Assembly (NCBI RefSeq): GCF_041200145.1
Contig: NZ_CP165734.1
Location: 5,685,001 to 5,749,000, forward strand
DNA from: Bradyrhizobium sp. LLZ17
GTDB lineage: Bacteria; Pseudomonadota; Alphaproteobacteria; Rhizobiales; Xanthobacteraceae
Length of the DNA: 64,000 bases
Direction of reading: 5' to 3'
Positions 27,505-36,303 of this stretch are shown one piece after another. The stretch's first letter is position 1, and the number at the start of each line of letters is the position of its first letter. Made by a program: the position numbers and the translations under genes. The notes under the pieces are model-generated. The model did not search any database, was not told the origin of the DNA, and saw only the letters and a program-made list of their open reading frames with translations.

Positions 27505-28752
27505 ATGAACTTCGACGACACTCCGCAGGAAGCCGAATTCCGCGCCACTGCCCGCGCCTGGATCGCGGCGAATGCGCCGAAGCAATATGAAGAGGAGCTG
27601 CGCAAATCCTCGCTCGGCCGCACGCAATTGAAGAACGCCAACATTCTGGACGTCGCGAAAGCGTGGCAGAAGAAAAAGGCCGATGCCGGCTGGGCCTGCT
27701 TGCACTGGCCCAAGGATTATGGCGGCCGCGGTTCTTCGCCGATCGAGCGCGTGATCTGGCAGCAGGAAGAGGGTCCGTTCGGCAAGCTCTCCGGCATGTT
27801 CATCATCGGCCACGGCATGTGCGGGCCGACCATGATGGCGTTCGCGCGCGAGGAGCATAAGCGCAGCTATCTGCCGTCGCTCGCCTCTGGCGAAAAGGTC
27901 TGGTGCCAACTGTTCTCGGAGCCCGCCGGCGGCTCCGATGTCGCAGGCCTGCGCACGCGCGCCGAGAAGGACGGCGACGAGTGGATCATCAACGGCCAGA
28001 AGATATGGACCTCGGGCGCGCATTATTCCGACTACGGCATCCTGTTGACCCGCACGGATCCCAATGTGCCGAAGCACAAGGGCCTCACCATGTTCTTCCT
28101 GGACATGAAGTGCCCCGGCGTCGAGGTGCGGCCGATCAAGCAGGCGAGCGGCGCCTCCGACTTCAACGAGGTCTATTTCACCAATGTCCGCATTCCCGAT
28201 CACCAGCGCCTCGGCGAGGTCAATGACGGCTGGAACGTCTCGCTGACCACGCTGATGAACGAGCGTAGCGCGATTGGCGCGGGCGTCTCGACCGGCTTTC
28301 CCGAGCTGTTCGACTATTGCACGAGCCTGATGCTCGACGACCGCCCCGCGATCGAGGACCGCGCGGTGCGCTCGAAGCTGGCGAACTGGGCGGTGAAGGC
28401 GACCGGGCTGCGCTACACCAGCATGCGAGCGATCTCGGCCCTGTCGAAGGGCGAGCGGCCGGGGCCGGAAAACTCCGTCGGCAAGCTGGTGGCGGGATCG
28501 ATGATTCAGGACGTCGCGACCTATGCGCTCGATCTTCAGGGCGCGGCCGGGGTGGTCAGCGGAGCGGACGACGCCGAAGTCGCCGGCCGCTTCCAGGCGA
28601 TGCTGCTGCGCGCACCGGGCACGCGCGTGGAAGGCGGCACCGACGAGATCATGCGCAACATCATCGCCGAGCGGGTGCTGGGCCTGCCCGGCGACATCCG
28701 TGTCGACAAGGACGTGCCGTTCAACAAGATCCCGACCAAGGGAAGGAATTAG
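27505..28752 (+). CDS. Acyl-CoA dehydrogenase (second of three)
   Basis: A 415-residue FAD flavoprotein starting MNFDDTPQEAEFRATARAW. It has the family's FAD/substrate motifs CQLFSEPAGGSDVAGLRTR and GQKIWTSGAHYSDYG, a typical KHKGLTMFFLDMK segment and the end EGGTDEIMRNIIAERVLGLPG. It is a close paralogue of the third dehydrogenase, sharing the same N-terminal decapeptide and C-terminal KDVPxNKIPTKGR. It catalyses alpha,beta-dehydrogenation of an acyl-CoA, passing electrons to ETF. The long open frame starts at 27463, but ATG 27505 after AGAAGAGAGA fits the paralogue. Confidence 0.9.
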   Translation: MNFDDTPQEAEFRATARAWIAANAPKQYEEELRKSSLGRTQLKNANILDVAKAWQKKKADAGWACLHWPKDYGGRGSSPIERVIWQQEEGPFGKLSGMFIIGHGMCGPTMMAFAREEHKRSYLPSLASGEKVWCQLFSEPAGGSDVAGLRTRAEKDGDEWIINGQKIWTSGAHYSDYGILLTRTDPNVPKHKGLTMFFLDMKCPGVEVRPIKQASGASDFNEVYFTNVRIPDHQRLGEVNDGWNVSLTTLMNERSAIGAGVSTGFPELFDYCTSLMLDDRPAIEDRAVRSKLANWAVKATGLRYTSMRAISALSKGERPGPENSVGKLVAGSMIQDVATYALDLQGAAGVVSGADDAEVAGRFQAMLLRAPGTRVEGGTDEIMRNIIAERVLGLPGDIRVDKDVPFNKIPTKGRN

Positions 28753-28754
28753 CC

Positions 28755-28851
28755 GTCATTCCGGGGCGGCTCGAAGAGCCGAACCCGGAATCTCGGGATG
28801 TGTAGGTAACCTCTGGATTGCGGGTTCGCGCGTTGCGCGCCCCGGAATGAC
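28755..28851. repeat. CATTCCGGGG dispersed inverted repeat
   Basis: GTCATTCCGGGGCGGCTC and GAACCCGGAATCT are mirrored by GATTGCGGGTTCGCGC and GCCCCGGAATGAC. It lies between the second and third acyl-CoA dehydrogenase genes, in the same place relative to the genes as the copy at 27388-27486. Confidence 0.7.
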
Positions 28852-28868
28852 AATAAAAGGGAAGCGCC

Positions 28869-30112
28869 ATGAATTTCGACGATACGCCGCAGGAAGCCGC
28901 ATTCCGCGAGACCGCGCGTAAATGGGTCGCCGCCAACGCGCCGAAACAGTTCGAGCAGGAGCTGTCGAAATCCTCGCTTGGCCGGATCCGGCTCGCTCAT
29001 CACGACATCGTCGATGTCGGCAAGGCCTGGCAAAAGAAGAAGGCCGAAGCTGGTTGGGCCTGCCTGCACTGGCCCAGGGAATATGGCGGCCGTGGCGCCA
29101 CGCCGATCGAGCGTGTGATCTGGCAACAGGAAGAGGGCGTCTACGGCAAGCTGACGCAGCCGTTCCAGATCGGCGAGGGCATGTGCGGTCCGACCGTGAT
29201 GGCCTGGGGCAGCGAGGACGCAAAACGCCGGCATTTGCCGAAGCCGCCTCCGGCGAGGAGATCTGGTGCCAGCTGTTCTCCGAGCCGTCCGCGGGCTCGG
29301 ACGTCGCAGGCCTGCGCACGCGGGCCGAGAAGAAGGGCGACAGCTGGGTCGTCAACGGCCAGAAGATCTGGACCTCGGGCGCGCATTATTCCGACTTCGG
29401 CCTCCTGATCGCGCGCACCGACCCCAACGTGCCCAAGCACAAGGGGCTCACCATGTTCTTTCTGGACATGAAGAGCCCGGGCGTCGAGGTCCGGCCGATC
29501 AAGCAGGCCAACGGCATGCAGGAGTTCAACGAGGTCTATTTCACCGACGTGGTGATCCCGGACAGCCAGCGCCTCGGTGCCGTCGGCGAGGGCTGGAGCG
29601 TCTCGCTGACCACCCTGATGAACGAACGCATGTCGATCGGATCGCGGCTCGCGACCGGCGTCCCCGAGATGTTCGAGTTCTGCTCCAACCTGATGCTGGA
29701 GGACGGGCTCGCCATCGACGATCCCGCCGTGCGCTCGAAACTTGCGAGCTGGGCCGTGAAGTCGAGCGGATTGAAGTACACCAGCTACCGCGCGATCTCG
29801 TCGCTGTCCAAGGGCGAGCAGCCGGGCCCGGAAAACTCCATCGGCAAGCTGGTGTCGGGCATGATGCTCCAGGACATCGCCGCCTACGCCATGGACCTCC
29901 AGGGCGCGGCCGGCGTTCTCACCGGCACCGACGAGGAGACCGCGCAGGGCCAGTTCCAGCAGATGCTGCTGTCCTCGCCCTCGATGCGCATCGCCGGCGG
30001 CACCGACGAGATTTTGCGTAACATCATCGCCGAGCGGGTGCTGGGATTGCCGGGCGACATCCGTGTCGACAAGGACGTGCCGTACAACAAGATCCCGACC
30101 AAGGGGCGTTAG
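28869..30112 (+). pseudogene. Acyl-CoA dehydrogenase (third of three), frameshifted
   Basis: A paralogue of the gene at 27505. The first frame is intact through GEGMCGPTVMAWGSEDAKRRHLPK; it then shifts near 29244. The second frame carries the rest: ASGEEIWCQLFSEPSAGSD, GQKIWTSGAHYSDFG, KHKGLTMFFLDMK, and the end AGGTDEILRNIIAERVLGLPG. One missing base after AAG at 29241-29243 accounts for the break, since the paralogue reads LPSLASGEK there. Both halves are strongly conserved, so an error in the sequence is plausible. Function as for the paralogue; possibly the partner subunit in a heteromeric enzyme. Confidence 0.82.
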
Positions 30113-30120
30113 ACGTAACT

Positions 30121-30237
30121 TGTAGGGTGAGTTAGCCCCGCGGATTGCGAAGCGCAAACCGCTAGGCGTAACCCACCGCGTCTGTCGACGCGGAAACAGA
30201 AGTTGGTGGGTTACGCCTTCGGCTAACCCACCCTACG
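30121..30237. repeat. Dispersed inverted repeat (GTAGGGTG...CACCCTAC type)
   Basis: TGTAGGGTGAGTTAGCC at the left mirrors GGCTAACCCACCCTACGAAG at the right. Inside, GGCGTAACCCACC mirrors GGTGGGTTACGCC. It separates the last acyl-CoA dehydrogenase from the nitroreductase gene. Confidence 0.7.
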
Positions 30238-30260
30238 AAGAGAAGAGCGCGAGCTGATCC

Positions 30261-30959
30261 ATGGACGCCAAAGTGAAACAAGACGATCGCATCCGCGTGC
30301 TCGAAGAGCTCCTCAACGAGCGCTACTCCGTGCGCGCTTTCCTGCCGCAAGCGGTCGACCGCGCCATCATCGAGCATGTGCTGACGACGGCGCAGCGGAC
30401 GGCGTCCTGGTGCAACAGTCAGCCCTGGCAGGTCGTCATCGCCAGCGGCGAGGCCAAGGAGCGTTTCCGTCAGCTGATCTACAAGGAGGCCTCCAGCGGC
30501 CTCGGCGACGACTATGATTTCACCCCGCCGCGCGAATATGTCGGCGTCTATCTCGAACGGCGCCGCGAGAGCGGTTTTCAGCTCTACAACACGCTCGGAA
30601 TCGCCCGCGGCGACAGAAGCGCCTACGCCAGGCAGGCGCTGGAGAACTACAATTTCTTCGGCGCCCCGCACGTCGCGATCATTCACACCAGCGAGCCGCT
30701 CGGCATCTACGGCGCGATCGATTGCGGCGCCTATGTCTCGAATTTCATGCTCGCCGCGCAGGCGCTTGGGCTCGGCACAATTCCGCAGGCGGCATTGGCG
30801 CGTCACTCGGGCCTGATCCGCCGTCACTTCAATCTGCCCGACGACCGCCGCGTCGTCTGCGGTATCTCGTTCGGCTATGCCGACAACGCCCACAAGGTCA
30901 ACAGCTACCGGACCTCGCGCGCGAGCGTCGCCGACACCGTCACGTTCGTCGAGGAGTGA
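30261..30959 (+). CDS. Nitroreductase family protein
   Basis: A 232-residue FMN-binding nitroreductase-fold flavoprotein. N-terminal RYSVRAFLPQAV and the FMN-binding SWCNSQPWQVVIA motif are present. Later segments GIYGAIDCGAYVSNFMLAAQALGLGT and VVCGISFGYAD are typical. Members reduce nitro, quinone or enone groups with NAD(P)H. It follows the acyl-CoA dehydrogenases on the same strand, beyond a repeat element, and may belong to the same pathway as an ene/quinone reductase, which is inference. Confidence 0.88.
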   Translation: MDAKVKQDDRIRVLEELLNERYSVRAFLPQAVDRAIIEHVLTTAQRTASWCNSQPWQVVIASGEAKERFRQLIYKEASSGLGDDYDFTPPREYVGVYLERRRESGFQLYNTLGIARGDRSAYARQALENYNFFGAPHVAIIHTSEPLGIYGAIDCGAYVSNFMLAAQALGLGTIPQAALARHSGLIRRHFNLPDDRRVVCGISFGYADNAHKVNSYRTSRASVADTVTFVEE

Positions 30960-30972
30960 GCGACGCGCGCGC

Positions 30973-30997
30973 AAAGACGGCCGCGTGAACGGCCGCC
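30973..30997. terminator. Hairpin between convergent nitroreductase and ecfG genes
   Basis: GACGGCCG, loop CGTGAA, CGGCCGCC forms a strong GC hairpin between the two convergent stop codons. A short T run is present on the ecfG side only. It is a plausible bidirectional terminator. Confidence 0.4.
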
Positions 30998-31031
30998 TTC
31001 GCAGTACCGTTTGGTCGATTAACGCCGGCCG

Positions 31032-31580
31032 CTATCCGCCGCTGCCGCCGATCACGGCGCGCACGGTCTCGTCGGGCCCGAAATCCTCGGCACCGTCGAC
31101 ATAGAGCAGCGCCGCGAGCTTGGAGCGCGCGCGGTTGACGCGGCTCTTGATGGTGCCGACTGCACAGCCGCAGATCGAGGCCGCATCCTCGTAGGAGAAG
31201 CCGGAGGCGCCGACCAGGATGAGCGCTTCGCGCTGGTCCTGCGGAAGCTTCTCGAGCGCGACGCGAAACTCCTCGAACTCGAGATGCGCGTTCTGCGAGG
31301 GCTGCGTCTTCAGCGTCTTGGCGTAGTTGCCCTCGGCATCCTCGACTTCCCGCCGCCGCTTGCGATAGTCCGAGCGGAACAGGTTGCGCAGGATCGTAAA
31401 CAGCCACGCCGGCAGGTTCGAGCCGGGCTGGAACGAGTCGATGTTGGCAAGCGCGCGCAACAGCGTCTCCTGCACCAAATCGTCGGCGCGGTCCGCATTG
31501 CCGCTGAGCGAGATCGCGAACGCGCGTAAACTCGGCACGGCCGCGAGGATGTCGTCACGCAGGGAGTTCGTGAGAGGCAT
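31032..31580 (-). CDS. ecfG: ECF sigma factor EcfG, general stress response
   Basis: A 182-residue extracytoplasmic-function sigma factor of the EcfG group, which directs RNA polymerase to general stress promoters (GGAAC-N16/17-CGTT). Region 2 includes NADRADDLVQETLLRALANI and WLFTILRNLFRSDYRK. Region 4 is LPQDQREALILVGASGFSYEDAASI with the recognition helix VGTIKSRVNRAR. The ATG overlaps the nepR stop as TAATG, so the two are translationally coupled. The adjacent phyR completes the partner-switch module in which phospho-PhyR captures NepR and frees EcfG. Confidence 0.93.
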   Translation of the reverse strand: MPLTNSLRDDILAAVPSLRAFAISLSGNADRADDLVQETLLRALANIDSFQPGSNLPAWLFTILRNLFRSDYRKRRREVEDAEGNYAKTLKTQPSQNAHLEFEEFRVALEKLPQDQREALILVGASGFSYEDAASICGCAVGTIKSRVNRARSKLAALLYVDGAEDFGPDETVRAVIGGSGG

Positions 31581-31813
31581 TAGTCCCTCCCATGGTTGTC
31601 GTTGGAGCCCCCAGCACCATTCTCATCCTGAGGTCCGCCTCCCGGCGCATCAAGCTTCTTGATGAGCTCCGCGAACCGGTCGGGAACCCCTTGCCGTACG
31701 ACGTCGTCGTACATGGCGCGCAGTTGGTGCCCGATCCGGGATTGGATCTCCGGAGTGAGGCCTCCCTTGCCGGGGGTCGTGCTTTTGCTGGCTTGAGACT
31801 TGAGATCTTTCAT
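31580..31813 (-). CDS. nepR: Anti-sigma factor NepR
   Basis: A 77-residue anti-sigma factor that holds EcfG inactive until PhyR sequesters it. The NepR core is clear: LTPEIQSRIGHQLRAMYDD, then VVRQGVPDRFAELIKKLD. I place the start at MKDLKSQASK (31813); the frame stays open further upstream, but the residues there lack family similarity. It is immediately upstream of ecfG with a one-base overlap, and divergent from phyR. Confidence 0.92.
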   Translation of the reverse strand: MKDLKSQASKSTTPGKGGLTPEIQSRIGHQLRAMYDDVVRQGVPDRFAELIKKLDAPGGGPQDENGAGGSNDNHGRD

Positions 31814-31895
31814 GACCTGTTCCACGTTTCCCCGAGTTAAGTGACTGCAAAATAGAGAGGTTTTCTCAACCGGGAGCCGTTCCCTGGATAGGCTC

Positions 31896-31920
31896 AATGC
31901 GAGGTTCGACAAAAAGTTCC
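31896..31920 (-). promoter_or_regulatory. EcfG-type promoter candidate for nepR-ecfG
   Basis: On the minus strand GGAAC (31920-31916) is followed after 16 bases by CATT (31899-31896), one mismatch from the known EcfG consensus GGAAC-N16/17-CGTT. It is about 80 bases before the nepR start. It suggests autoregulation. Confidence 0.5.
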
Positions 31921-31929
31921 CGGTTCGGG

Positions 31930-31954
31930 GGAACTTTTCTTATCCTGAAACGTA
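31930..31954 (+). promoter_or_regulatory. EcfG-type promoter candidate for phyR
   Basis: GGAAC at 31930-31934, 16 bases, then CGTA at 31951-31954, again one mismatch from the EcfG consensus, reading toward phyR. It is the mirror of the site facing nepR, about 10 bases away. Confidence 0.55.
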
Positions 31955-32035
31955 ATCAGTCGCAGGAGGGGAACCCGGGCCTCCCCTCACAGTTCCCTGT
32001 TTCCAAGTTTTTGGTCCGAAATGAATGGAGTGGGG

Positions 32036-32842
32036 ATGTCCCGTTCGCAGCTTGTTGCTGAGCACTTGCCGTTGTTGCGCCGGTATGCGCGCGCCCTGAC
32101 GGGCAGCCAGGCCTCCGGTGACGCCTATGTCGCAGCCATGTTGGAAGCCATGCTCGGAGATCCGTCCGTGCTTGACGAGAGCCATGGGCCGCGCGCGGGC
32201 CTGTTCCGGCTGTTCACCCAGATCTGGAATTCGGTGTCCGTCAACGACGATTCCGAGGTGGCGACGCTGCCGATGCCGCCGGAGCGACGGCTGTCGAATA
32301 TCACGCCGCTGCCGCGGCAGGCGTTCCTGCTGCTCTCGCTGGAGGGATTTTCGGAAGAGGAAGTCGGCTACATCCTCGGCACCGACGTCGCCGAGACGCG
32401 TCGGTTTGCTGACGCCGCCGGACGCGAGATGGCAGCCGAGATCGCCACCGACGTGCTGATCATCGAAGACGAGACCTTCATCGCCATGGACCTCGAGAGC
32501 CTGGTGAAGAATTTAGGTCACAATGTCGTCGGCGTCGCGCGCACTCACGCCGACGCGGTGGCGCTCGCCAAGAACAAGCGGCCCGGCCTGATCCTCGCCG
32601 ACATCCAGCTCGCCGACGGCTCGTCGGGCCTCGATGCCGTCAACGAGTTGCTGCGCACCTTCGAGGTGCCGGTGGTGTTCATCACCGCCTATCCGGAGCG
32701 CTTCCTTACCGGCGAACGCCCCGAGCCGGCGTTCCTGATCTCCAAGCCGTTCCAGCCGGCGATGGTGTCGGCGGTGGCGAGCCAGGCGCTGTTCTTCCAG
32801 CGCAACTCGCGCAACCGCGCGCCCAAGGCGCCGGCGGCGTAG
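32036..32842 (+). CDS. phyR: Response regulator PhyR, anti-anti-sigma factor
   Basis: A 268-residue two-domain regulator. Residues 1-130 are a degenerate EcfG-like sigma domain (LRRYARALTGSQASGDAYV, then PLPRQAFLLLSLEGFSEEEVGYIL) that binds NepR. Residues 138-258 are a receiver domain (VLIIEDETFIA, phospho-acceptor D189 in LILADIQLADG, and the conserved lysine in ISKPFQP). On phosphorylation it binds NepR and releases EcfG. ATG 32036 is preferred over 32021 because GGAG lies just upstream and homologues begin MSRSQLVAEHL. No PhyK histidine kinase is encoded nearby. Confidence 0.93.
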   Translation: MSRSQLVAEHLPLLRRYARALTGSQASGDAYVAAMLEAMLGDPSVLDESHGPRAGLFRLFTQIWNSVSVNDDSEVATLPMPPERRLSNITPLPRQAFLLLSLEGFSEEEVGYILGTDVAETRRFADAAGREMAAEIATDVLIIEDETFIAMDLESLVKNLGHNVVGVARTHADAVALAKNKRPGLILADIQLADGSSGLDAVNELLRTFEVPVVFITAYPERFLTGERPEPAFLISKPFQPAMVSAVASQALFFQRNSRNRAPKAPAA

Positions 32843-32872
32843 GGAAGCTCCTAAAGGAGCGAATGGATTTGA

Positions 32873-32904
32873 TCCGGCGTACTGCAAGGTACGCCGGATT
32901 TTTT
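32873..32904 (+). terminator. Rho-independent terminator after phyR
   Basis: TCCGGCGTAC, loop TGCAAG, GTACGCCGGA forms a perfect 10-bp stem followed by six T. It lies 30 bases after the phyR stop. Confidence 0.85.
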
Positions 32905-32998
32905 CTCGTCGTCTGCCGCGCTTGACGGACGTCGAATTCGCCGCTCATACCTCCAGCAGCGGCCGTCTCGCAGCCGCAGTGCCATCGGAGACGTGTTC

Positions 32999-33598
32999 AT
33001 GGACCAGCAACTGCTCGATCGCCTCGCCATCCGCGACCTCGTCGAGAACTGGGCGGTCTGGCGCGATGCCGGCGACTGGGAGCGGTTTGCGACCGTCTGG
33101 CACGAGGAAGGCTGGATGTCGGCCACCTGGTTTCAGGGGCCGGCGCGGGATTTCATCCGGGTCAGCCAGGAGGGGTTCGCCAGGGGCGTACGCATCCTGC
33201 ATTTCCTCGGCGGCACCAGCATTGATCTTCAGGGCGAGCGCGCCCTCGCGCAGACCAAGATGACGATCTCGCAGCGCGCGCCGGTGCAAGACGTGCTCTG
33301 CGACGTCGTCTGCACCGGCCGCTTCTATGATTTTCTGGAGAAGCGGCAAGGCAAATGGGGCATCGTTCGCCGCCAGCCGATCTACGAGAAGGACCGGATC
33401 GACCCGGTCGATCCCGCGGCGACCCTCCGCCTCGACCAGCAGGCACTGGCGGCGCTGCCCGAAGGCTACCGCCACCTCGCCTACATGCAGGAGCTGATCG
33501 GCTACAAGGTCAAGCGGGACATGCCTGGCCTGACCGGGCCTGAAGTCGAGCAGCTCTATGGCGAGGGGCGGGACTGGCTGGCGGGGAAGGCCAAATAG
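32999..33598 (+). CDS. SnoaL-like / NTF2-family protein
   Basis: A 199-residue cytoplasmic protein with the SnoaL-like cone fold. Supporting features are the N-terminal helix LLDRLAIRDLVENWAVWRD, the strand FATVWHEEGWMSATW, the core HFLGGTSIDLQGERALAQT and the closing WGIVRRQPIYEKDRI. Family members are often isomerases, dehydratases or ligand-binding proteins with no common reaction. GGAGAC precedes the ATG. It stands alone, and the function is unknown. Confidence 0.75.
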   Translation: MDQQLLDRLAIRDLVENWAVWRDAGDWERFATVWHEEGWMSATWFQGPARDFIRVSQEGFARGVRILHFLGGTSIDLQGERALAQTKMTISQRAPVQDVLCDVVCTGRFYDFLEKRQGKWGIVRRQPIYEKDRIDPVDPAATLRLDQQALAALPEGYRHLAYMQELIGYKVKRDMPGLTGPEVEQLYGEGRDWLAGKAK

Positions 33599-33632
33599 TC
33601 CGCAAACAAAAGTGAGCTCCAGACAAAAGTAA

Positions 33633-33661
33633 GGCGCGACTGGCATCACCACAGTCGCGCC
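33633..33661. terminator. Hairpin after the SnoaL-like gene
   Basis: GGCGCGACTG, loop GCATCACCA, CAGTCGCGCC is a perfect 10-bp stem about 35 bases after the stop. The 3' U run is poor, so it may be a processing or factor-dependent end. Confidence 0.5.
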
Positions 33662-33863
33662 CTACGTCACCGGCTTATGGGGCAGGGGGGAATAGCCGGC
33701 TGTTGTGACGACCCCGGCCCCCAAAGTCGTTCCAGGCCGGTGCAAACTTTTTGATCGCCCGCGACGATTCTCGCACACGGTTAAGTGATCTTAACGATTG
33801 AGAACTGCCGGCCGGCTCATTGCGTTGTTCCCACGATCGCCATGGGGCGAGGGATCGACATTC

Positions 33864-34274
33864 ATGTCACAGATTCATAAAGCATTTTTGGGCGCCGCGA
33901 TCGCAGCCACCCTTGCCACTAGTCTGAGTGCCGCCCAGCTGGCCTTCGGCCACGATCTCGCCGGCCGCTGGCAGGCGGTGACCGACAAGCCGGGCGATAC
34001 TGTCAATCGTGCCACCAAGGCCGACCGGATCGCCGACCTCAAGCCAGCGGCGGCTCCGACCCGCACCGTGTCGATGCGGCTGAACGACCTCGCCGACACG
34101 TCCGTGCTGCTGCGGGTCCCCGCTATCATCGAAACCGGCAATGCCAAGCCGCCGCTCGTGCTCCAGAATCAGCAGAAGCAGGGTCGCAACAGGCCGACGA
34201 TCGCCTGCGAGCCCATGGTCAGCTCCCTGACGGAAGTCGCAAAACTGCTCCAGCCGGGCCGCTGCCTGACCTGA
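33864..34274 (+). CDS. Hypothetical secreted protein
   Basis: A 136-residue protein starting MSQIHKAFLGAAIAATLAT, with a signal peptide ending near SAAQLAFG and a GAGGG site upstream. The mature part has DLAGRWQAVTDKPGD and a C-terminal pair of cysteines (IACEPMVSSL, PGRCLT). No catalytic motif is visible. It resembles uncharacterised Bradyrhizobium proteins. Confidence 0.6.
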   Translation: MSQIHKAFLGAAIAATLATSLSAAQLAFGHDLAGRWQAVTDKPGDTVNRATKADRIADLKPAAAPTRTVSMRLNDLADTSVLLRVPAIIETGNAKPPLVLQNQQKQGRNRPTIACEPMVSSLTEVAKLLQPGRCLT

Positions 34275-34397
34275 TCCGCAACGGCTCTGGATACATCGCC
34301 TTTCCGCCAGGAGGGCGATCTCTGATGTGCACTTGATCCCCTATCCCCTCGCGTTATATCCCGGGTTTCTTCCCTTTGATTTTGACCGGGTAAACGC

Positions 34398-36273
34398 ATG
34401 ACGACGTCAGATACGGCTGCCCATACGCAGCCCTTCCAGGCCGAGGTTTCCGAGCTGCTGCACCTGATGGTGCATTCCGTCTATTCGGAGACCGACATCT
34501 TCCTGCGGGAGCTGATCTCCAACGCCTCGGATGCCTGCGACAAGCTGCGTTACGAGGCGATCGCCAATCCGGCGCTGCTGGGCGAGGGCGACGCGCTCAA
34601 GATCCGTATCATCCCGAACAAGACCGCCACGACGCTCACGATCGCCGACAACGGCATCGGGATGGAGCGGCAGGAGCTGATCGACCACCTCGGCACTATC
34701 GCCCGTTCCGGCACCAAGGCGTTCGTGTCGAAGCTGAAGGAAGCCAAGGACGGCCTCGGCCTGATCGGCCAGTTCGGCGTCGGCTTCTATTCAGCTTTCA
34801 TGGTCGCCGACAAGATCGTCGTCATCAGCCGCCGCGCCGGCGAGAGCGACGTCTGGACCTGGAGCTCCGAAGGCGGCTCCGGCTTCGAGATCGCGCGCGC
34901 GAGCGACGAGGAGGCGGCGCGCGTGGCGCGCGGCACCGAGATCGTCCTGCACCTGAAGGAGGACGCGAAAAAATATCTGGAGACCTACGAGATCGAGCGC
35001 GTCATCGGCGCCTATTCCGACAACATTCTCTTTCCCATCGAACTCGTGCCCGAACAGGGCGATCCGCGCCAGATCAACTCGGCGAGCGCGCTGTGGCAGC
35101 GCTCGAAATCGGAGCTGACCGCGGAGGACTACAAGAAGGCCTATCAGCAGATCGCTTCGGCCTTCGATGATCCCGCCATGACGCTGCACTATCGTGCCGA
35201 AGGCCGCTACTCCTACGCAGTGCTGCTGTTCGCGCCGTCGACAAAGCCGTTCGACCTGTTCGAGCCCTCGCGCAAGGGCCGCGTCAAGCTCTATGTCCGG
35301 CGCGTCTTCATCACCGATGATGCCGATCTGTTGCCGGGCTATCTGCGCTTCGTCCGCGGCGTCGTCGACAGCGAGGATCTTCCGCTCAACATTTCGCGCG
35401 AGATGCTCCAGAACAATCCGCAGCTGGCGCAGATCCGCAAAGCGGTGGCCACCCGCGTGGTCAACGAGCTCGAAAGCCTCGCCGAGAAGGACGCGGAGAA
35501 CTTTGCAAAAATCTGGGACGCCTTCGGCGCAGTGCTGAAAGAAGGCATTTACGAGGATTTCGAGCGCCGCGAAAAGCTGCTCGCGTTGTCGCGCTTTACC
35601 ACCACATCGGGTGAGAAACGGTCGCTCAAGGACGTCATCGCCGATTTCAAGCCGAACCAGACCGAGATCTATTATCTGGTCGGCGAGAGCATCGAGCGGC
35701 TGAAGTCCAGTCCGCGCCTCGAGGCGGCAACTGCGCGTGGCATCGAGGTGCTGCTGCTGTCCGACCCCGTCGACGCGTTCTGGACCTCGATGCCGACGGA
35801 GTTCGAGGGCAAGCCGCTGAAGTCGTTGAGCCAGGGCGATCTCAATCTCGACCTGATCCCGCGCGTCGACGAGACCGACGAGGCAAAAAAACGAGCCGGC
35901 CGCCGACGAGGCCGCCACCATCGCGGTGATCAAGGCGGCGCTCGGCGAGCGCGTCAGCGACGTCAAGGTCTCGACCCGCCTCACCAGCTCCGCGTCCTGC
36001 CTTGTCGCCGACAGCCAGGGGCCGAGCCGCGAGCTCGAGCGCATCCTGGCGCAGCAGAACCGCGGCATGCGCACCAAACCGATCCTCGAGATCAATCTGC
36101 GCCATCCGCTGGTCACGGCGATCACCAGGGCCCAGGCCGGCTCGAAGGTGGTCGATGATCTCAGCCTGCTCCTGCTCGAACAGGCGCAGATTCTGGACGG
36201 CGAGCTGCCGGAGGACCCGGCGGCGTTTGCGGCGCGGCTAAACCGCCTCGTCTTGCCGGGGCTGGGCGGGTAA
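34398..36273 (+). pseudogene. htpG: Chaperone protein HtpG (Hsp90), frameshifted at an A7 run
   Basis: A full-length bacterial Hsp90 (about 624 residues) apart from one indel. The GHKL ATPase domain shows [28 protein letters not shown] and [16 protein letters not shown]. The middle domain has [18 protein letters not shown] with its catalytic arginine. The first frame goes wrong at seven adenines (35885-35891). Using six restores [23 protein letters not shown], and the C-terminal dimerisation domain continues intact to 36273. htpG is usually intact in these bacteria and all other regions are perfect, so a base-call error at the homopolymer is the simplest explanation. Confidence 0.88.
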
Positions 36274-36303
36274 TCCCAATCCGGGCGATATGCCTGGCTG
36301 CGC

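Noticed and set aside
20353..30237. Palindromic elements as insertion-sequence ends
   Set aside because: No transposase gene or target-site duplication accompanies any copy, and the elements are under 150 bp.
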